Source of the DNA: Colidextribacter sp. OB.20
GTDB taxonomy: Bacteria > Bacillota > Clostridia > Oscillospirales > Oscillospiraceae
Direction of reading: 5' to 3'
NCBI RefSeq assembly: GCF_009911595.1
Contig: NZ_QWKG01000035.1
Span: 1-41,790, forward strand
Length of the DNA: 41,790 bases
Below are positions 14,277-22,083 of this stretch, piece by piece. The notes beneath the pieces were generated by a model, which was not told the DNA's origin, ran no database searches, and was given only the letters and a program-made list of their open reading frames with translations. Each line of letters opens with the position of its first letter. The first letter of the stretch is position 1. The translations under genes were made by a program, and so were the position numbers.

Positions 14277-14348
14277 GTAGGGCGCGACGACCCGGCGCGC
14301 CGCCGAATCAGGCAAGATACACGGCGGGCCGAGGTCGTCCCGCCCTAC
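14277..14348. repeat. REP-like repeat, type A, copy 3, overlapping the trmO stop
   Basis: A 72-bp copy of the GTAGGGCGCGACGACC ... CCCGCCCTAC element. Its last bases (CTAC, 14345-14348) supply the TAG stop codon of the minus-strand trmO gene. Confidence 0.85.
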
Positions 14349-15016
14349 AGAATCTCCGTCACAACCAGCCGCTCCCCCTCTACCCGGAATTTCACCTCAA
14401 CCCCGGCGAAGGCCATGCCATACACCCGGGCCGGGTCGTTCTGGTACTGGGGCCGGGGGTCCTGGGCCAGGACGGCCAGCAGGGCGGCGCGCTTGTCGTT
14501 TGGAACGCCCTCCAGCAAAAGGGGGGGACAATCCACCTCCAGGTCGGCCCCCTTGGGCTGGGTGGCGAAACCGCCCGCCGCGTCCGGCTTGCAGTCGGCG
14601 TAGGGGAGATAGGGCTTGATGTCATAGATGGGAGTGCCGTTGAGCAGGTCAGCCCCGGCCACCAGGAGGACCGGCCCCAACTCCCGGTCCTTGCGGACCG
14701 CAAGGAGCCGGACACAGCTCAGGCCGATGGGGTTGGGCCGGAAGGGGGAGCGGGTGGCGAACACCCCCAGCCGCCTGTTTCCTCCCAGCCGGGGCGGGCG
14801 GACGGTGGGGGACCAGCCCTCCCGCCGGGCTTTGGAGAACTCCCAGATCAGCCACAGATGGGAGAAGTCCTCGATCCCCCGGAGGGCGCTGGGTTCCCGG
14901 TATTCCGGCTCAAAGACCACCGTGGCGGTGAGCTCCTCCACCAGGCCGCTCTGGCGGGGGATGCCGAATTTTTCTGAAAAATCGCTCTGAATGTGGGCGA
15001 TGGGTGTGAGTTCCAT
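14345..15016 (-). CDS. trmO: tRNA (t6A37) N6-methyltransferase TrmO (TsaA/VirR-like)
   Basis: A 223-aa protein of the UPF0066/TsaA family. TrmO methylates the threonylcarbamoyl-adenosine at position 37 of certain tRNAs, using SAM in a single-sheet beta-barrel fold. Evidence: PIAHIQSDFSEKFGIPRQSG at the start, LRGIEDFSHLWLIWEF around residues 45-60, the signature GVFATRSPFRPNPIGLS around 84-100, and DLLNGTPIYDIKPYLPYAD around 122-140. The C-terminal extension is typical of bacterial members. A promoter with TTGTCC-like... TATAAT spacing is seen 20 bp upstream, and GGGAGGG precedes the ATG. The stop codon falls in a REP-like element, which may have trimmed the last residues. Confidence 0.9.
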   Translation of the reverse strand: MELTPIAHIQSDFSEKFGIPRQSGLVEELTATVVFEPEYREPSALRGIEDFSHLWLIWEFSKARREGWSPTVRPPRLGGNRRLGVFATRSPFRPNPIGLSCVRLLAVRKDRELGPVLLVAGADLLNGTPIYDIKPYLPYADCKPDAAGGFATQPKGADLEVDCPPLLLEGVPNDKRAALLAVLAQDPRPQYQNDPARVYGMAFAGVEVKFRVEGERLVVTEIL

Positions 15017-15035
15017 AAAAATCCCTCCCAGACCT

Positions 15036-15064
15036 ATTATAAGGCACGGGAGGGTGTTTGTCCA
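15036..15064 (-). promoter_or_regulatory. Promoter of trmO
   Basis: On the minus strand, TGGACA (15059-15064) and TATAAT (15036-15041) are 17 bp apart. Confidence 0.7.
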
Positions 15065-15065
15065 A

Positions 15066-15494
15066 TCACCGGACGATGATATTTTCCGAGATCTCGCTGA
15101 GAGCCTGGGCGGCCTCCATGTCGTACCGGCCGCTGCGGGCCAGGTCGGACAGGGAGATCACCCCCACCAGCCTCCCGCCCTCCACCACCGGCAGACGGCG
15201 GACCTGGTGCAGGGCCATGAGCCGGGTTGCCTCCCGGCAGTCGTCACCGGGGGAGACGGTGGCGCAGCCCCGGGTCATGATGTCCCGCACCGGAGTCTGG
15301 GCCGGGTCCTCCTCGGCGGCCACGCAGCGCAGGACGATGTCCCGGTCGGTGACCATCCCCCGCAGACGCCGGTCCGGTGTGCACACCGGGAGCGCCCCCA
15401 CGTTATGCCGGCTGATGAGCCGGGCCGCCAGCGCCGCCGAGGAGGCGGGCTCCACCGTCACCGCGCTGGGGTTCATCAAATCCTTTACCTGCAT
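15066..15494 (-). CDS. CBS-domain pair protein
   Basis: A 142-aa protein made of two CBS motifs. CBS1 covers about residues 5-60 (VKDLMNPSAVTVEPASSAAL, GALPVCTPDRRLRGMVTDRD). CBS2 covers about 70-125 (VRDIMTRGCATVSPGDDCRE, VRRLPVVEGGRLVGVISLSD). Stand-alone CBS pairs bind adenine nucleotides or SAM and act as sensors, often for partner proteins that are not encoded next to them. The start MQVKDLM at 15494 is chosen because AAGGGTGG lies 5-6 nt upstream. That ribosome site is buried in a perfect 16-bp stem (15496-15553), suggesting regulated translation or attenuation. Confidence 0.85.
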   Translation of the reverse strand: MQVKDLMNPSAVTVEPASSAALAARLISRHNVGALPVCTPDRRLRGMVTDRDIVLRCVAAEEDPAQTPVRDIMTRGCATVSPGDDCREATRLMALHQVRRLPVVEGGRLVGVISLSDLARSGRYDMEAAQALSEISENIIVR

Positions 15495-15495
15495 G

Positions 15496-15553
15496 AAAAC
15501 CACCCTTTCGGTACAAATTGGCTTGTGGCCAGTTTACCCGAAAGGGTGGTTTT
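15496..15553. promoter_or_regulatory. 16-bp perfect stem covering the CBS gene ribosome site
   Basis: The arms aaaaccaccctttcgg (15496-15511) and ccgaaagggtggtttt (15538-15553) enclose a 26-nt loop with a small inner TGGC/GCCA pairing. In the minus-strand RNA the 3' arm holds AAGGGTGG and ends 1 nt before the ATG. On the plus strand it is followed by TTTTTT, so it could also stop antisense transcription. Confidence 0.7.
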
Positions 15554-15587
15554 TTATTCATCTGCGAGCCTTCCAGCGTGTGAGGTC

Positions 15588-15911
15588 TTACAGCCGCTGA
15601 ATGCCTAATTGCAGAAGCCAGCTCTGCAATTTTTTTGCGGGAAAGCCTGTCAGCGTGTAATGCTCTCCCGCACCGCTGTGTATTGTGACCTTCGTGACAA
15701 AGAGAGCTTTTCCCACGGTAAAGCCGCTGACTTTGTCAAGAGGGAGGTCCATGAGGACTGTGCCGGATAAGTCCATGTGAAAACAAATTCGCTTGTCTGT
15801 GACATAGATTTTTCCCTGAAAGGGCTTTTGAGTCAGACCCTGCTTTTGATAAAGAGACATTGGACCCTTTCCCACCAGTGTCTCATTGGCCTGTAGCTGG
15901 AATTTTGCCAT
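15588..15911 (-). CDS. GRAM/PH-like domain protein
   Basis: A 107-aa protein covering a single GRAM-like beta-sandwich: LVGKGPMSLYQKQG, then FQGKIYVTDKRICFHM (the KxYvTdkRicF pattern is the family hallmark), IDLPLDKVSGFTVG-like strand and HYTLTGFPAKKLQSWLLQL helix. Such small bacterial GRAM proteins are probably peripheral membrane or lipid-binding proteins; the role is unknown. The start at 15911 follows GGAG at good spacing. A consensus promoter lies at 15950-15984 and carries a dyad shared with the divergent XRE gene at 16048. Confidence 0.65.
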   Translation of the reverse strand: MAKFQLQANETLVGKGPMSLYQKQGLTQKPFQGKIYVTDKRICFHMDLSGTVLMDLPLDKVSGFTVGKALFVTKVTIHSGAGEHYTLTGFPAKKLQSWLLQLGIQRL

Positions 15912-15954
15912 AGCTGTTGTCTCCTTTCTGTTTCGCCGGCTGGGCAGCAAGCTC

Positions 15955-15997
15955 ATTATATAACATTTTGTTTTAAACGTCAAGATAACAAAATGTT
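15955..15997. promoter_or_regulatory. Promoter of the GRAM gene with overlapping dyad
   Basis: On the minus strand, TTGACG (15979-15984) and TATAAT (15956-15961) are 17 bp apart. A perfect inverted repeat aacattttgtt (15962-15972) / aacaaaatgtt (15987-15997) straddles the -35 box and spacer. It is a likely operator, perhaps for the divergent XRE protein. Confidence 0.7.
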
Positions 15998-16047
15998 TTA
16001 TCTATACTTTTTTGTATCAACTTATGCTTTAGAGAGGGGCAGCAAAA

Positions 16048-16272
16048 ATGTATAGACGGATACGCGATATGAGAGAAGATAGCGATCTGCTTCAAAAAAA
16101 CCTTGCGGAATATCTGGGGTGCAGCCAGGTGAGCTACTCCTACTATGAGCTGGGGAAGCGGGATATTCCCACAGATGTGCTGATTCGGTTGGCCGCATTT
16201 TATCATACCAGCACGGATTATCTGTTGGGGCTCACCGATGTGCGAGACCCTTACCCAAAGGCCAAGAGATAG
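16048..16272 (+). CDS. Small XRE-family regulator
   Basis: A 74-aa helix-turn-helix protein: MYRRIRDMREDSDLLQKNLA, EYLGCSQVSYSYYELGKRDI, then STDYLLGLTDVRDPYPKAKR. Paralogue of the 77-aa XRE protein at 10580. It is divergent from the GRAM gene across a 136-bp region holding a perfect 11-bp inverted repeat, a natural operator. AGAGAGGGG precedes the ATG. A strong terminator follows. Confidence 0.78.
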   Translation: MYRRIRDMREDSDLLQKNLAEYLGCSQVSYSYYELGKRDIPTDVLIRLAAFYHTSTDYLLGLTDVRDPYPKAKR

Positions 16273-16273
16273 C

Positions 16274-16310
16274 AAGGCGCTGAAAGCTTCACCTTCAGCG
16301 CCTTTTTTTT
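16274..16310. terminator. Bidirectional terminator
   Basis: Stem aaggcgctgaa / ttcagcgcctt with a 9-nt loop and eight Ts. It separates the convergent XRE gene and the RND efflux operon, ending two bases before the pump stop codon. Confidence 0.85.
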
Positions 16311-16311
16311 A

Positions 16312-19300
16312 TTACTCCGCTGCCGCGGGGAGGGCTTCCTCCTCCGCGGGAGGGGGAGCGGGGGGCTCGGGCTTCTTCTTCCGGGAGAAGATGTGGCTCA
16401 GATTGTCGATGACAGAATAGTAAACCGGCGTGAACAGCAGGGTGATAATGGTGGAGATGACCATGCCGGAGATCATGGTGATGCTCATGTCGCTCATCAT
16501 CTCCGCCGCCCCCTCGGACAGGCCCAAAGCCATGGGCACCAGGGCCAGAATGGTGGTGAGGGTGGTCATAAGCACAGGGCGGACGCGGAGCGGGCAGGCG
16601 TGGAGGATGGCATCCTCCCGGCTCTCCCCCCGTTCCCGGCGCTGGCGAATATAGTCAACCAGGATAATAGAGGAGTTGACTACCGTGCCGGCCAGCATGA
16701 TGAGGGCCACCAGAGAGATCATGGACAGATCCCGTCCGGTGAGAGGCAGGGCGAAGAGGGCTCCGGTGAAGGCCACGGGCAGGATCATCATGACGATGAC
16801 CGGCATGAGGAAGGACTCAAACTGGGAGGCCAGGACGAAATACACCAGGCCCAGGGCCACCAGCAGGGCCAGCAGCAGGTCGCCGAAGCTGTCCATCATG
16901 TCCTCGTAGGCGCCGGAAATCTGGGCGGTGTAACCGTCCGGGAGGGTGTAGCCCTCCAGGATTTTGGTGATCTCCCGGGTGATGGCGGTGGTGTCGCCGC
17001 TGATGGTGTCGCCGGTGACGGAAATCTGCCGGGACTGGTTGACCCGGGTGATGCTCTGAGGGGCCAGCTCGATGTCCACATTGGCTACGGCGGACAGAGG
17101 CACCGTCCCGCCGAAGGCGGAGGGAATTGCCATGGACTTCAGGGCGTCCAGGCTGGCGGCAGCTGTGCCGTCTCCCCGGACCACCACGTCCAGCTCCTTG
17201 TTGTTGATGGTGACGGTGGTGGCGGTGGAGCCGGACAGCTCGGACCGGACGGCGGCGCCCACGGAGGCGGCGGTGAGGCCGTACTGGGAGGCGGCCTCCC
17301 GGTTCATGGTGACGGTGACCTGCTCCACCTCCCTGGCCTCTGAGGTGGACACGTCCACCGCGTCGGGGAGCTGGCTGATCTGGGCGGCCAGGTCCCGGGC
17401 GATCATCACCAGGGTTTCGTAGTCGCTGCCGGTGATGTCTATGCTGATATCCGCCCCGCTGCCCATGAGAGCGGTCATGTCAGAGGCGGTAATGGTAATT
17501 TCACACCCGGCGATGTCCTGTATCAGCTCCCGCATGGCCTGGGCGATGTCGTCACAGTTGCGGTCCCGGTCCTCCTTATCGGTCAGCACCAGGTTGACGC
17601 TGGAGGACTCAGGCTGAGTCAGATGGTAAACCGACTCCAGCTCGGGGATGTTCTCCATAGCCAGGTCCACAATGCGGTCGGCGATGGCGGCGGTGGCCTC
17701 CACCTCGGTTCCCACGGGGGTGCTGACGGAAATCTGGACCATGCCCTGATCCATAGAGGGCATGAGGACCATTTTGGTGGACAGACAGGCCAGGATGAAG
17801 ATGGCCACCAGCCCGGCGGAGGCCAGCATCCCCACCCACAGGTGGTGGACAAAGTAGTTCAGCAGCCTGGTGTAGAGCTCATTCAGGCGGTGTCCTAAGC
17901 TCCGCTTGCCCTCCGCTCGCTTTTGGGCCTTCTTTGCCGCCTTTTTCAGGGCGTGCTGGTGGACCTTTTTCTCATCCAGCAGGAAGAAGCACAGCAGGGG
18001 GACCAGGGTGACAGCGATGACCAGGGAGCCCAGGATGAGGAAGGAGATGGTCAGGCAGAAGTCGTCGAAGAGCATCCCAGCCATGCCCCCGGTGAGGCCC
18101 AGGGGGAGAAAGACGGCCACCGTGGTGAGAGTGGAGGCGGTGAGGGAGGTAAAGACCTCCCGGGTGCCCTCCACGCAGGACTCCAGGCGGCTGCGGCCCT
18201 CGGCGGAGTAGCGGTAGATGTTCTCCAGCACCACGATGGAGTTGTCCACGATCATGCCCACGCCCATGGCGATGCCCCCCAGGGACATCATGTTCAGGGT
18301 GAGGTGGAACACGTTCATCAGCACGAACACCGTGAGGATGCACACGGGCATGGACACGGCGATGGTGGCGGTGGCTCCCCACCGGCGCAGGAAGAGGAAA
18401 ACCACCACAGCGGCCAGGACGACCCCCATCTCGATGTTCTGCACGGCGGCGTTTACCGCCATGTTGATGTAGTCGGAGGCGGTGTACAGCACGGTATAGG
18501 TCACCGCGCCGTTTTTGGCGTGGAGCTTCTCCATCTCCTCCACCACCGCGTCGGCGGTGGCTACCTCGTTGGCCCCGGACTGCTTGGAGACCTGGAGCAC
18601 CACGCAGGCGGTGCCGTCGGTTTTGGCGATGGCCTCCGGGTCCTCGGTCTCCAGGGCCACGCTGGCCACCTCGGACAGCCGGACCGTCCCTCCGGTCTGG
18701 AGGGGGATGATTACATTAGCCACATCCTCCACGGTCTGGAGCTTGGCGTTGGTGGTGACGGTGAGGGTCTGGGTGCCGTTGTGCATGTCGCCGCCGGGGA
18801 AGAGCAGGTTCTCCGCGGTGAGGATCTGGGCGATATAGGAGCTGGACAGCCCCAGGCCGGAGGTCCGGATGGGGTCCAGCTCCACGGCGATCTGCTGGGA
18901 CACGCCGCCGGAGATGGTGACCTGAGCAACGCCCTCGATCCGCTCCAGGGCGGGGGCCACGGTGTCCTCCGCCAGGGCCTGGACGGAGGCCAGGTCGTCC
19001 CCCTGGAGGGCGATCAGGGCGGAGGGCATCAGGTCGCCGATGTTGATGTTGACGATGATGGGGTCCATAGCCCCGTCAGGGAGGGACAGCCGGTCAAACT
19101 GCTCCCGCAGCTTGGTGGCGGCGATGTCCAGATTGGTCCCCTCCACATAGGTGATCTGCACCTGGCTCACCCCGTCGGAGGAGGTGGAGCTCACCCCGTC
19201 CACACCGGACACCGACATAATGGCCGATTCCAGAGGGCGGGTGACCAGCTCCTCCATATCGGTGGGAGTGGCGCCGTTGTAGTAGCACATCACCAGGGCG

Positions 19301-19431
19301 GCGGGGGCCTCCATGTCGGGCAGGAGGGCCAGCTGAAGCCGGGTGGTAAAGACCACGCCGAAAATGGAGATCATAATCACCGCCATCAGGGTGGTGACCT
19401 TGTGCTTGATGCAAAATTTAGGGATACTCAC
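16312..19431 (-). CDS. RND-family efflux permease (AcrB/HAE1-like)
   Basis: A 1039-aa polytopic pump of the resistance-nodulation-division family, which exports drugs or lipophiles using the proton gradient. It starts FCIKHKVTTLMAVIMISIFG (TM1). Two large extracytoplasmic porter domains flank the central TM block. LVTRPLESAIMSVSGVDGVS and LREQFDRLSLPDGAMDP are typical of AcrB-like porters. The TM4 proton-relay segment reads GGIAMGVGMIVDNSIVVLENIYRY, with the conserved Asp pair region altered relative to classic GxxLxxDDAIVVVEN: one Asp, then Asn. The second half carries ALIMLAGTVVNSSIILVDYI. The C-terminus ends in a proline/glutamate-rich tail. It starts with GTG 5 bp after the adaptor stop. 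Third structural gene of a TetR operon. Confidence 0.9.
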   Translation of the reverse strand: MSIPKFCIKHKVTTLMAVIMISIFGVVFTTRLQLALLPDMEAPAALVMCYYNGATPTDMEELVTRPLESAIMSVSGVDGVSSTSSDGVSQVQITYVEGTNLDIAATKLREQFDRLSLPDGAMDPIIVNINIGDLMPSALIALQGDDLASVQALAEDTVAPALERIEGVAQVTISGGVSQQIAVELDPIRTSGLGLSSSYIAQILTAENLLFPGGDMHNGTQTLTVTTNAKLQTVEDVANVIIPLQTGGTVRLSEVASVALETEDPEAIAKTDGTACVVLQVSKQSGANEVATADAVVEEMEKLHAKNGAVTYTVLYTASDYINMAVNAAVQNIEMGVVLAAVVVFLFLRRWGATATIAVSMPVCILTVFVLMNVFHLTLNMMSLGGIAMGVGMIVDNSIVVLENIYRYSAEGRSRLESCVEGTREVFTSLTASTLTTVAVFLPLGLTGGMAGMLFDDFCLTISFLILGSLVIAVTLVPLLCFFLLDEKKVHQHALKKAAKKAQKRAEGKRSLGHRLNELYTRLLNYFVHHLWVGMLASAGLVAIFILACLSTKMVLMPSMDQGMVQISVSTPVGTEVEATAAIADRIVDLAMENIPELESVYHLTQPESSSVNLVLTDKEDRDRNCDDIAQAMRELIQDIAGCEITITASDMTALMGSGADISIDITGSDYETLVMIARDLAAQISQLPDAVDVSTSEAREVEQVTVTMNREAASQYGLTAASVGAAVRSELSGSTATTVTINNKELDVVVRGDGTAAASLDALKSMAIPSAFGGTVPLSAVANVDIELAPQSITRVNQSRQISVTGDTISGDTTAITREITKILEGYTLPDGYTAQISGAYEDMMDSFGDLLLALLVALGLVYFVLASQFESFLMPVIVMMILPVAFTGALFALPLTGRDLSMISLVALIMLAGTVVNSSIILVDYIRQRRERGESREDAILHACPLRVRPVLMTTLTTILALVPMALGLSEGAAEMMSDMSITMISGMVISTIITLLFTPVYYSVIDNLSHIFSRKKKPEPPAPPPAEEEALPAAAE

Positions 19432-19436
19432 CAGCC

Positions 19437-20609
19437 TCAGCCCTCCCCGGAGACGATGCGCGCCGCGTCACCGTCGGACAGATAGGCCTGGCCCACAACC
19501 ACCAGCTGGTCGCCGGCCTCCAGCCCGGAGGTCACCTCGGTGACACCACTGCCCGTCAGGCCGGTGGTGATGGCCGCATAGCGGGCGGCGCCGTCCTCCA
19601 CGATAAAGACGTACTGCTGGCCGTTGCTGGTGAGAATGGCCTCGGTGGGGATGACGATGGCGTTGGCGGAGGTGTCGGTGCGGAAGGACACGTCGGCAAA
19701 CATGCCGGCCAGCAGGCCGTCCACATCCTCATTGATGGAGACCGTGACATTGTAAAGCTTGGTCTGCATGCTGGCGGCCAGGTCGATGCTCTTGATGGTG
19801 CCCACCACATTGACGCCCAGGGAGCTGATGGACACATCCGCCTCGTCCCCCCGGGCCAGCTTGGGCACCAGGGCCTCAGACACCGAGACGGCCACCTCCA
19901 TCCGGTCTACCCCGTCGATGACGGCCACCGGGGCGGAGGCGGAGATAAACCCGCCCTCCGAGGCGTTCAGAGTGACCACAGTGCCGGCGATGGGGGCGAT
20001 GACGTTGCCGGCGGCGTCCACGTTCTCCAGCACAGAGGACAGCTGCTCCACATTGGACTTGTAGCTCTGCATCCCGGCCTCCAGCTGGGCCAGGGTGGAG
20101 GCCCGCTGGGCCCGGGCGGTCTGGAGGGACAGCTCGGCCTGGTCGATCTCCAGCTGGGAGGCGGCCCCGATCTCAAAGAGGGCCTTCAAATCGCTGACGT
20201 TCTTCTCCGCCAGAGCGATCTGCTTGTCGAAGATGGCGGCCTGGTCGCTGTAGCTCTGGACGGCGGAGCTGTAGCTGATATTGGCGGCGTTGTAGGAGGA
20301 CAGGGTGCTGGCCAGATCCAGGGCGCACAGCTTCTGTCCGGCGGTGACTGTGTCCCCCGTCTCCACAAAGACGGCGGTGCACTGGGCGTTGGTCATCACA
20401 AAGAGGGACTCCTGGCCGTCGGTGACCACCCGGCCGGACACCTTGTTCTCGGTGGAGATGGTGTCGATTTTGACCTCCTGGACCTGGACGGCCACGCCGG
20501 CGGGGGCGCCGCCGGAGCTGTCTGAGGGAGCCTCCTCCTGCTGGCAGGCGGCCAGAGACAGCAGAGCCGCCGCCGCCAGGGCCGTGAAAAAGATTCGAGT
20601 GTGCTTCAT
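19437..20609 (-). CDS. RND efflux membrane-fusion (adaptor) lipoprotein
   Basis: A 390-aa HlyD/AcrA-type adaptor. A lipoprotein signal peptide ends at a lipobox-like LSLAAC (Cys at about residue 22), so it is anchored on the outer face of the cytoplasmic membrane. Next come a half lipoyl segment (KVSGRVVTDGQESLFVMTNA, VFVETGDTVTAGQKLCALDL), a long alpha-helical hairpin (about 115-200, rich in A/Q/L/E), the second half lipoyl (VIAPIAGTVVTLNASEGGFI) and beta-barrel domains. It links the RND pump to an outer component. The start at 20609 follows AAAAGGAG; the ATG 18 bp upstream would overlap that site. 91 bp separate it from the TolC-like gene. Confidence 0.88.
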   Translation of the reverse strand: MKHTRIFFTALAAAALLSLAACQQEEAPSDSSGGAPAGVAVQVQEVKIDTISTENKVSGRVVTDGQESLFVMTNAQCTAVFVETGDTVTAGQKLCALDLASTLSSYNAANISYSSAVQSYSDQAAIFDKQIALAEKNVSDLKALFEIGAASQLEIDQAELSLQTARAQRASTLAQLEAGMQSYKSNVEQLSSVLENVDAAGNVIAPIAGTVVTLNASEGGFISASAPVAVIDGVDRMEVAVSVSEALVPKLARGDEADVSISSLGVNVVGTIKSIDLAASMQTKLYNVTVSINEDVDGLLAGMFADVSFRTDTSANAIVIPTEAILTSNGQQYVFIVEDGAARYAAITTGLTGSGVTEVTSGLEAGDQLVVVGQAYLSDGDAARIVSGEG

Positions 20610-20700
20610 GGACGGTCTCCTTTTCATTCTAGAATGCCGTAGACTACGGCCCGGTTTTCCACTTCATGCTGCTTCCCCACGGAGGGGAGGAAATGCAGCC

Positions 20701-22083
20701 TTAGTTCAAAATGCCGTAATCCACGGCCCAGCGGTAGTTGTGATAGGCGGTAAACAGGTCGATGGCGGCGCTGTCCACCTTCTCCTGGGCCTCGGTCACC
20801 TTGTCCTGAGCCTCCAGAAGGGCGTTCTGAGACAGTTTTCCCTGGCTGTGCTTCAGCTGGGAGACGGCGCAGTTGTCCTTTTCTACGGCCATGGCGGTCC
20901 TGGCCGCGTCCAGCACCTGCTTATAGTCCTTTACCTGGAGATACAGGGTGCGGAAGCTCATCTCATAGTTCTGCACCGTGCTGTCGTAGTTGTACTGGGC
21001 CGCCTGCCACTGGTGCTTGGCCTGGAGAAACTCATAGCGCCGCTCGCTGGGGCCGTACTTGTCCTGGGCGTCCTTGTAGTCCTCCCGGGCGTCCTCCAGA
21101 GTCTGCCCGGCGTCATAGAGGCTGTAGCTGGCCGCCTTGGCGGCCTCCAGGTCGGCCTCCAGGTCCATGGCCTCCAGCTCCGCCCCCGTCACCTGGGGCA
21201 GGGCGGACAGCCGGAGATTGCCGGTGAGCTCCGCTCCGATGAGCAGCTCCAGCTGCATTTTGCAGGTCTGGATATTGCTGCTCAGGGTCTGCCGGCCGCT
21301 GGCCAGGGCGGTGCGGCCCGCCTGGGTCTGCTTCAGGGTTTGGGAGGAGATGTGCCCCAGCTGATACCGCAGGTCCAGCTCCTGCAGCGTCCGGTCCAGG
21401 GCGGTGAGCTGGCGGTCCAGCCCCCGGCCGGTGTTCTCCAGCTCCAGCAGGGCGATGTACAGCGTCTCTCCAGCCATGACTACCTGGTTCTGGGCGTTCT
21501 CCAGCTGCCAGACCAGGCCGGCGTTGTCCTTTTGCAGCTTGCCCTCCCGGATGTCGTCAAAAGTCTTGCGCAGGGCGTCGTACTGGGAATCCAGAGAGGC
21601 GGCCATCATGCTGCCCATGCCCGGCATGGTGGTGGTCAGCATCCACTGCTGGTCGGCGATGGCGTTCATCCCCTTCCGGAGGTTGTCCTCCAGCTTGTCG
21701 TAGTCGATGACCTGAATGGCCTGGATGTTTTCCTCCAGGGCCAGCAGGGACAGGTTGCCCTCCCGCATCCGGCGCTCCAGATTTTGAAAGGAGATGGCCC
21801 CCACCGGGTCGGGTATGTACTCCTCCTCCTGGGGCTCCTCGGAGGTCTCGGACTCCGTATCCTCTGCCGGAGCGCCTTCCTCCCCCTCGGGATTGGGTTC
21901 CCCCTCCGCCGGAGCGGCGGAGGCGTCGGGGGAGGTACTGTCCTCCGGCTCATAGGGCTGAACGGCCTCCGGCTGAGCGCTGGCGGCGCCAGGGGCGCCC
22001 CCCTCCTCCGCCAGGGCGGCGGTGCCCAGCAGGGCCAAGGCCAGCGCCGCTGCCAGCAGAAGAGCTGTGGTTCGCTGCTTCAT
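20701..22083 (-). CDS. TolC-like coiled-coil outer efflux component
   Basis: A 460-aa exported protein. A signal peptide (MKQRTTALLLAAALALALLG, cleavage near TAALA-EEG) is followed by an 80-residue low-complexity acidic/proline linker. Two long repeated helical sections follow at about residues 100-265 and 285-460, with TolC-family features (ENAQNQVVMAGETLYIALLE, LDRTLQELDLRYQLGHISSQ, TLYLQVKDYKQVLDAARTAM). In Gram-negative bacteria TolC spans the outer membrane. Here, in a presumed single-membrane organism, it may be a periplasm-like or wall-spanning helical extension of the pump. Its ATG overlaps the TetR stop (ATGA), so it is translationally coupled. Confidence 0.8.
   Translation of the reverse strand: MKQRTTALLLAAALALALLGTAALAEEGGAPGAASAQPEAVQPYEPEDSTSPDASAAPAEGEPNPEGEEGAPAEDTESETSEEPQEEEYIPDPVGAISFQNLERRMREGNLSLLALEENIQAIQVIDYDKLEDNLRKGMNAIADQQWMLTTTMPGMGSMMAASLDSQYDALRKTFDDIREGKLQKDNAGLVWQLENAQNQVVMAGETLYIALLELENTGRGLDRQLTALDRTLQELDLRYQLGHISSQTLKQTQAGRTALASGRQTLSSNIQTCKMQLELLIGAELTGNLRLSALPQVTGAELEAMDLEADLEAAKAASYSLYDAGQTLEDAREDYKDAQDKYGPSERRYEFLQAKHQWQAAQYNYDSTVQNYEMSFRTLYLQVKDYKQVLDAARTAMAVEKDNCAVSQLKHSQGKLSQNALLEAQDKVTEAQEKVDSAAIDLFTAYHNYRWAVDYGILN

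Noticed and set aside
17923..19485. A 520-aa plus-strand frame opposite the RND pump, and the 535-aa minus frame opposite the SLH-GH25 gene (2637-4244)
   Set aside because: Both are antisense shadows of convincing genes with low-complexity composition and no ribosome site.
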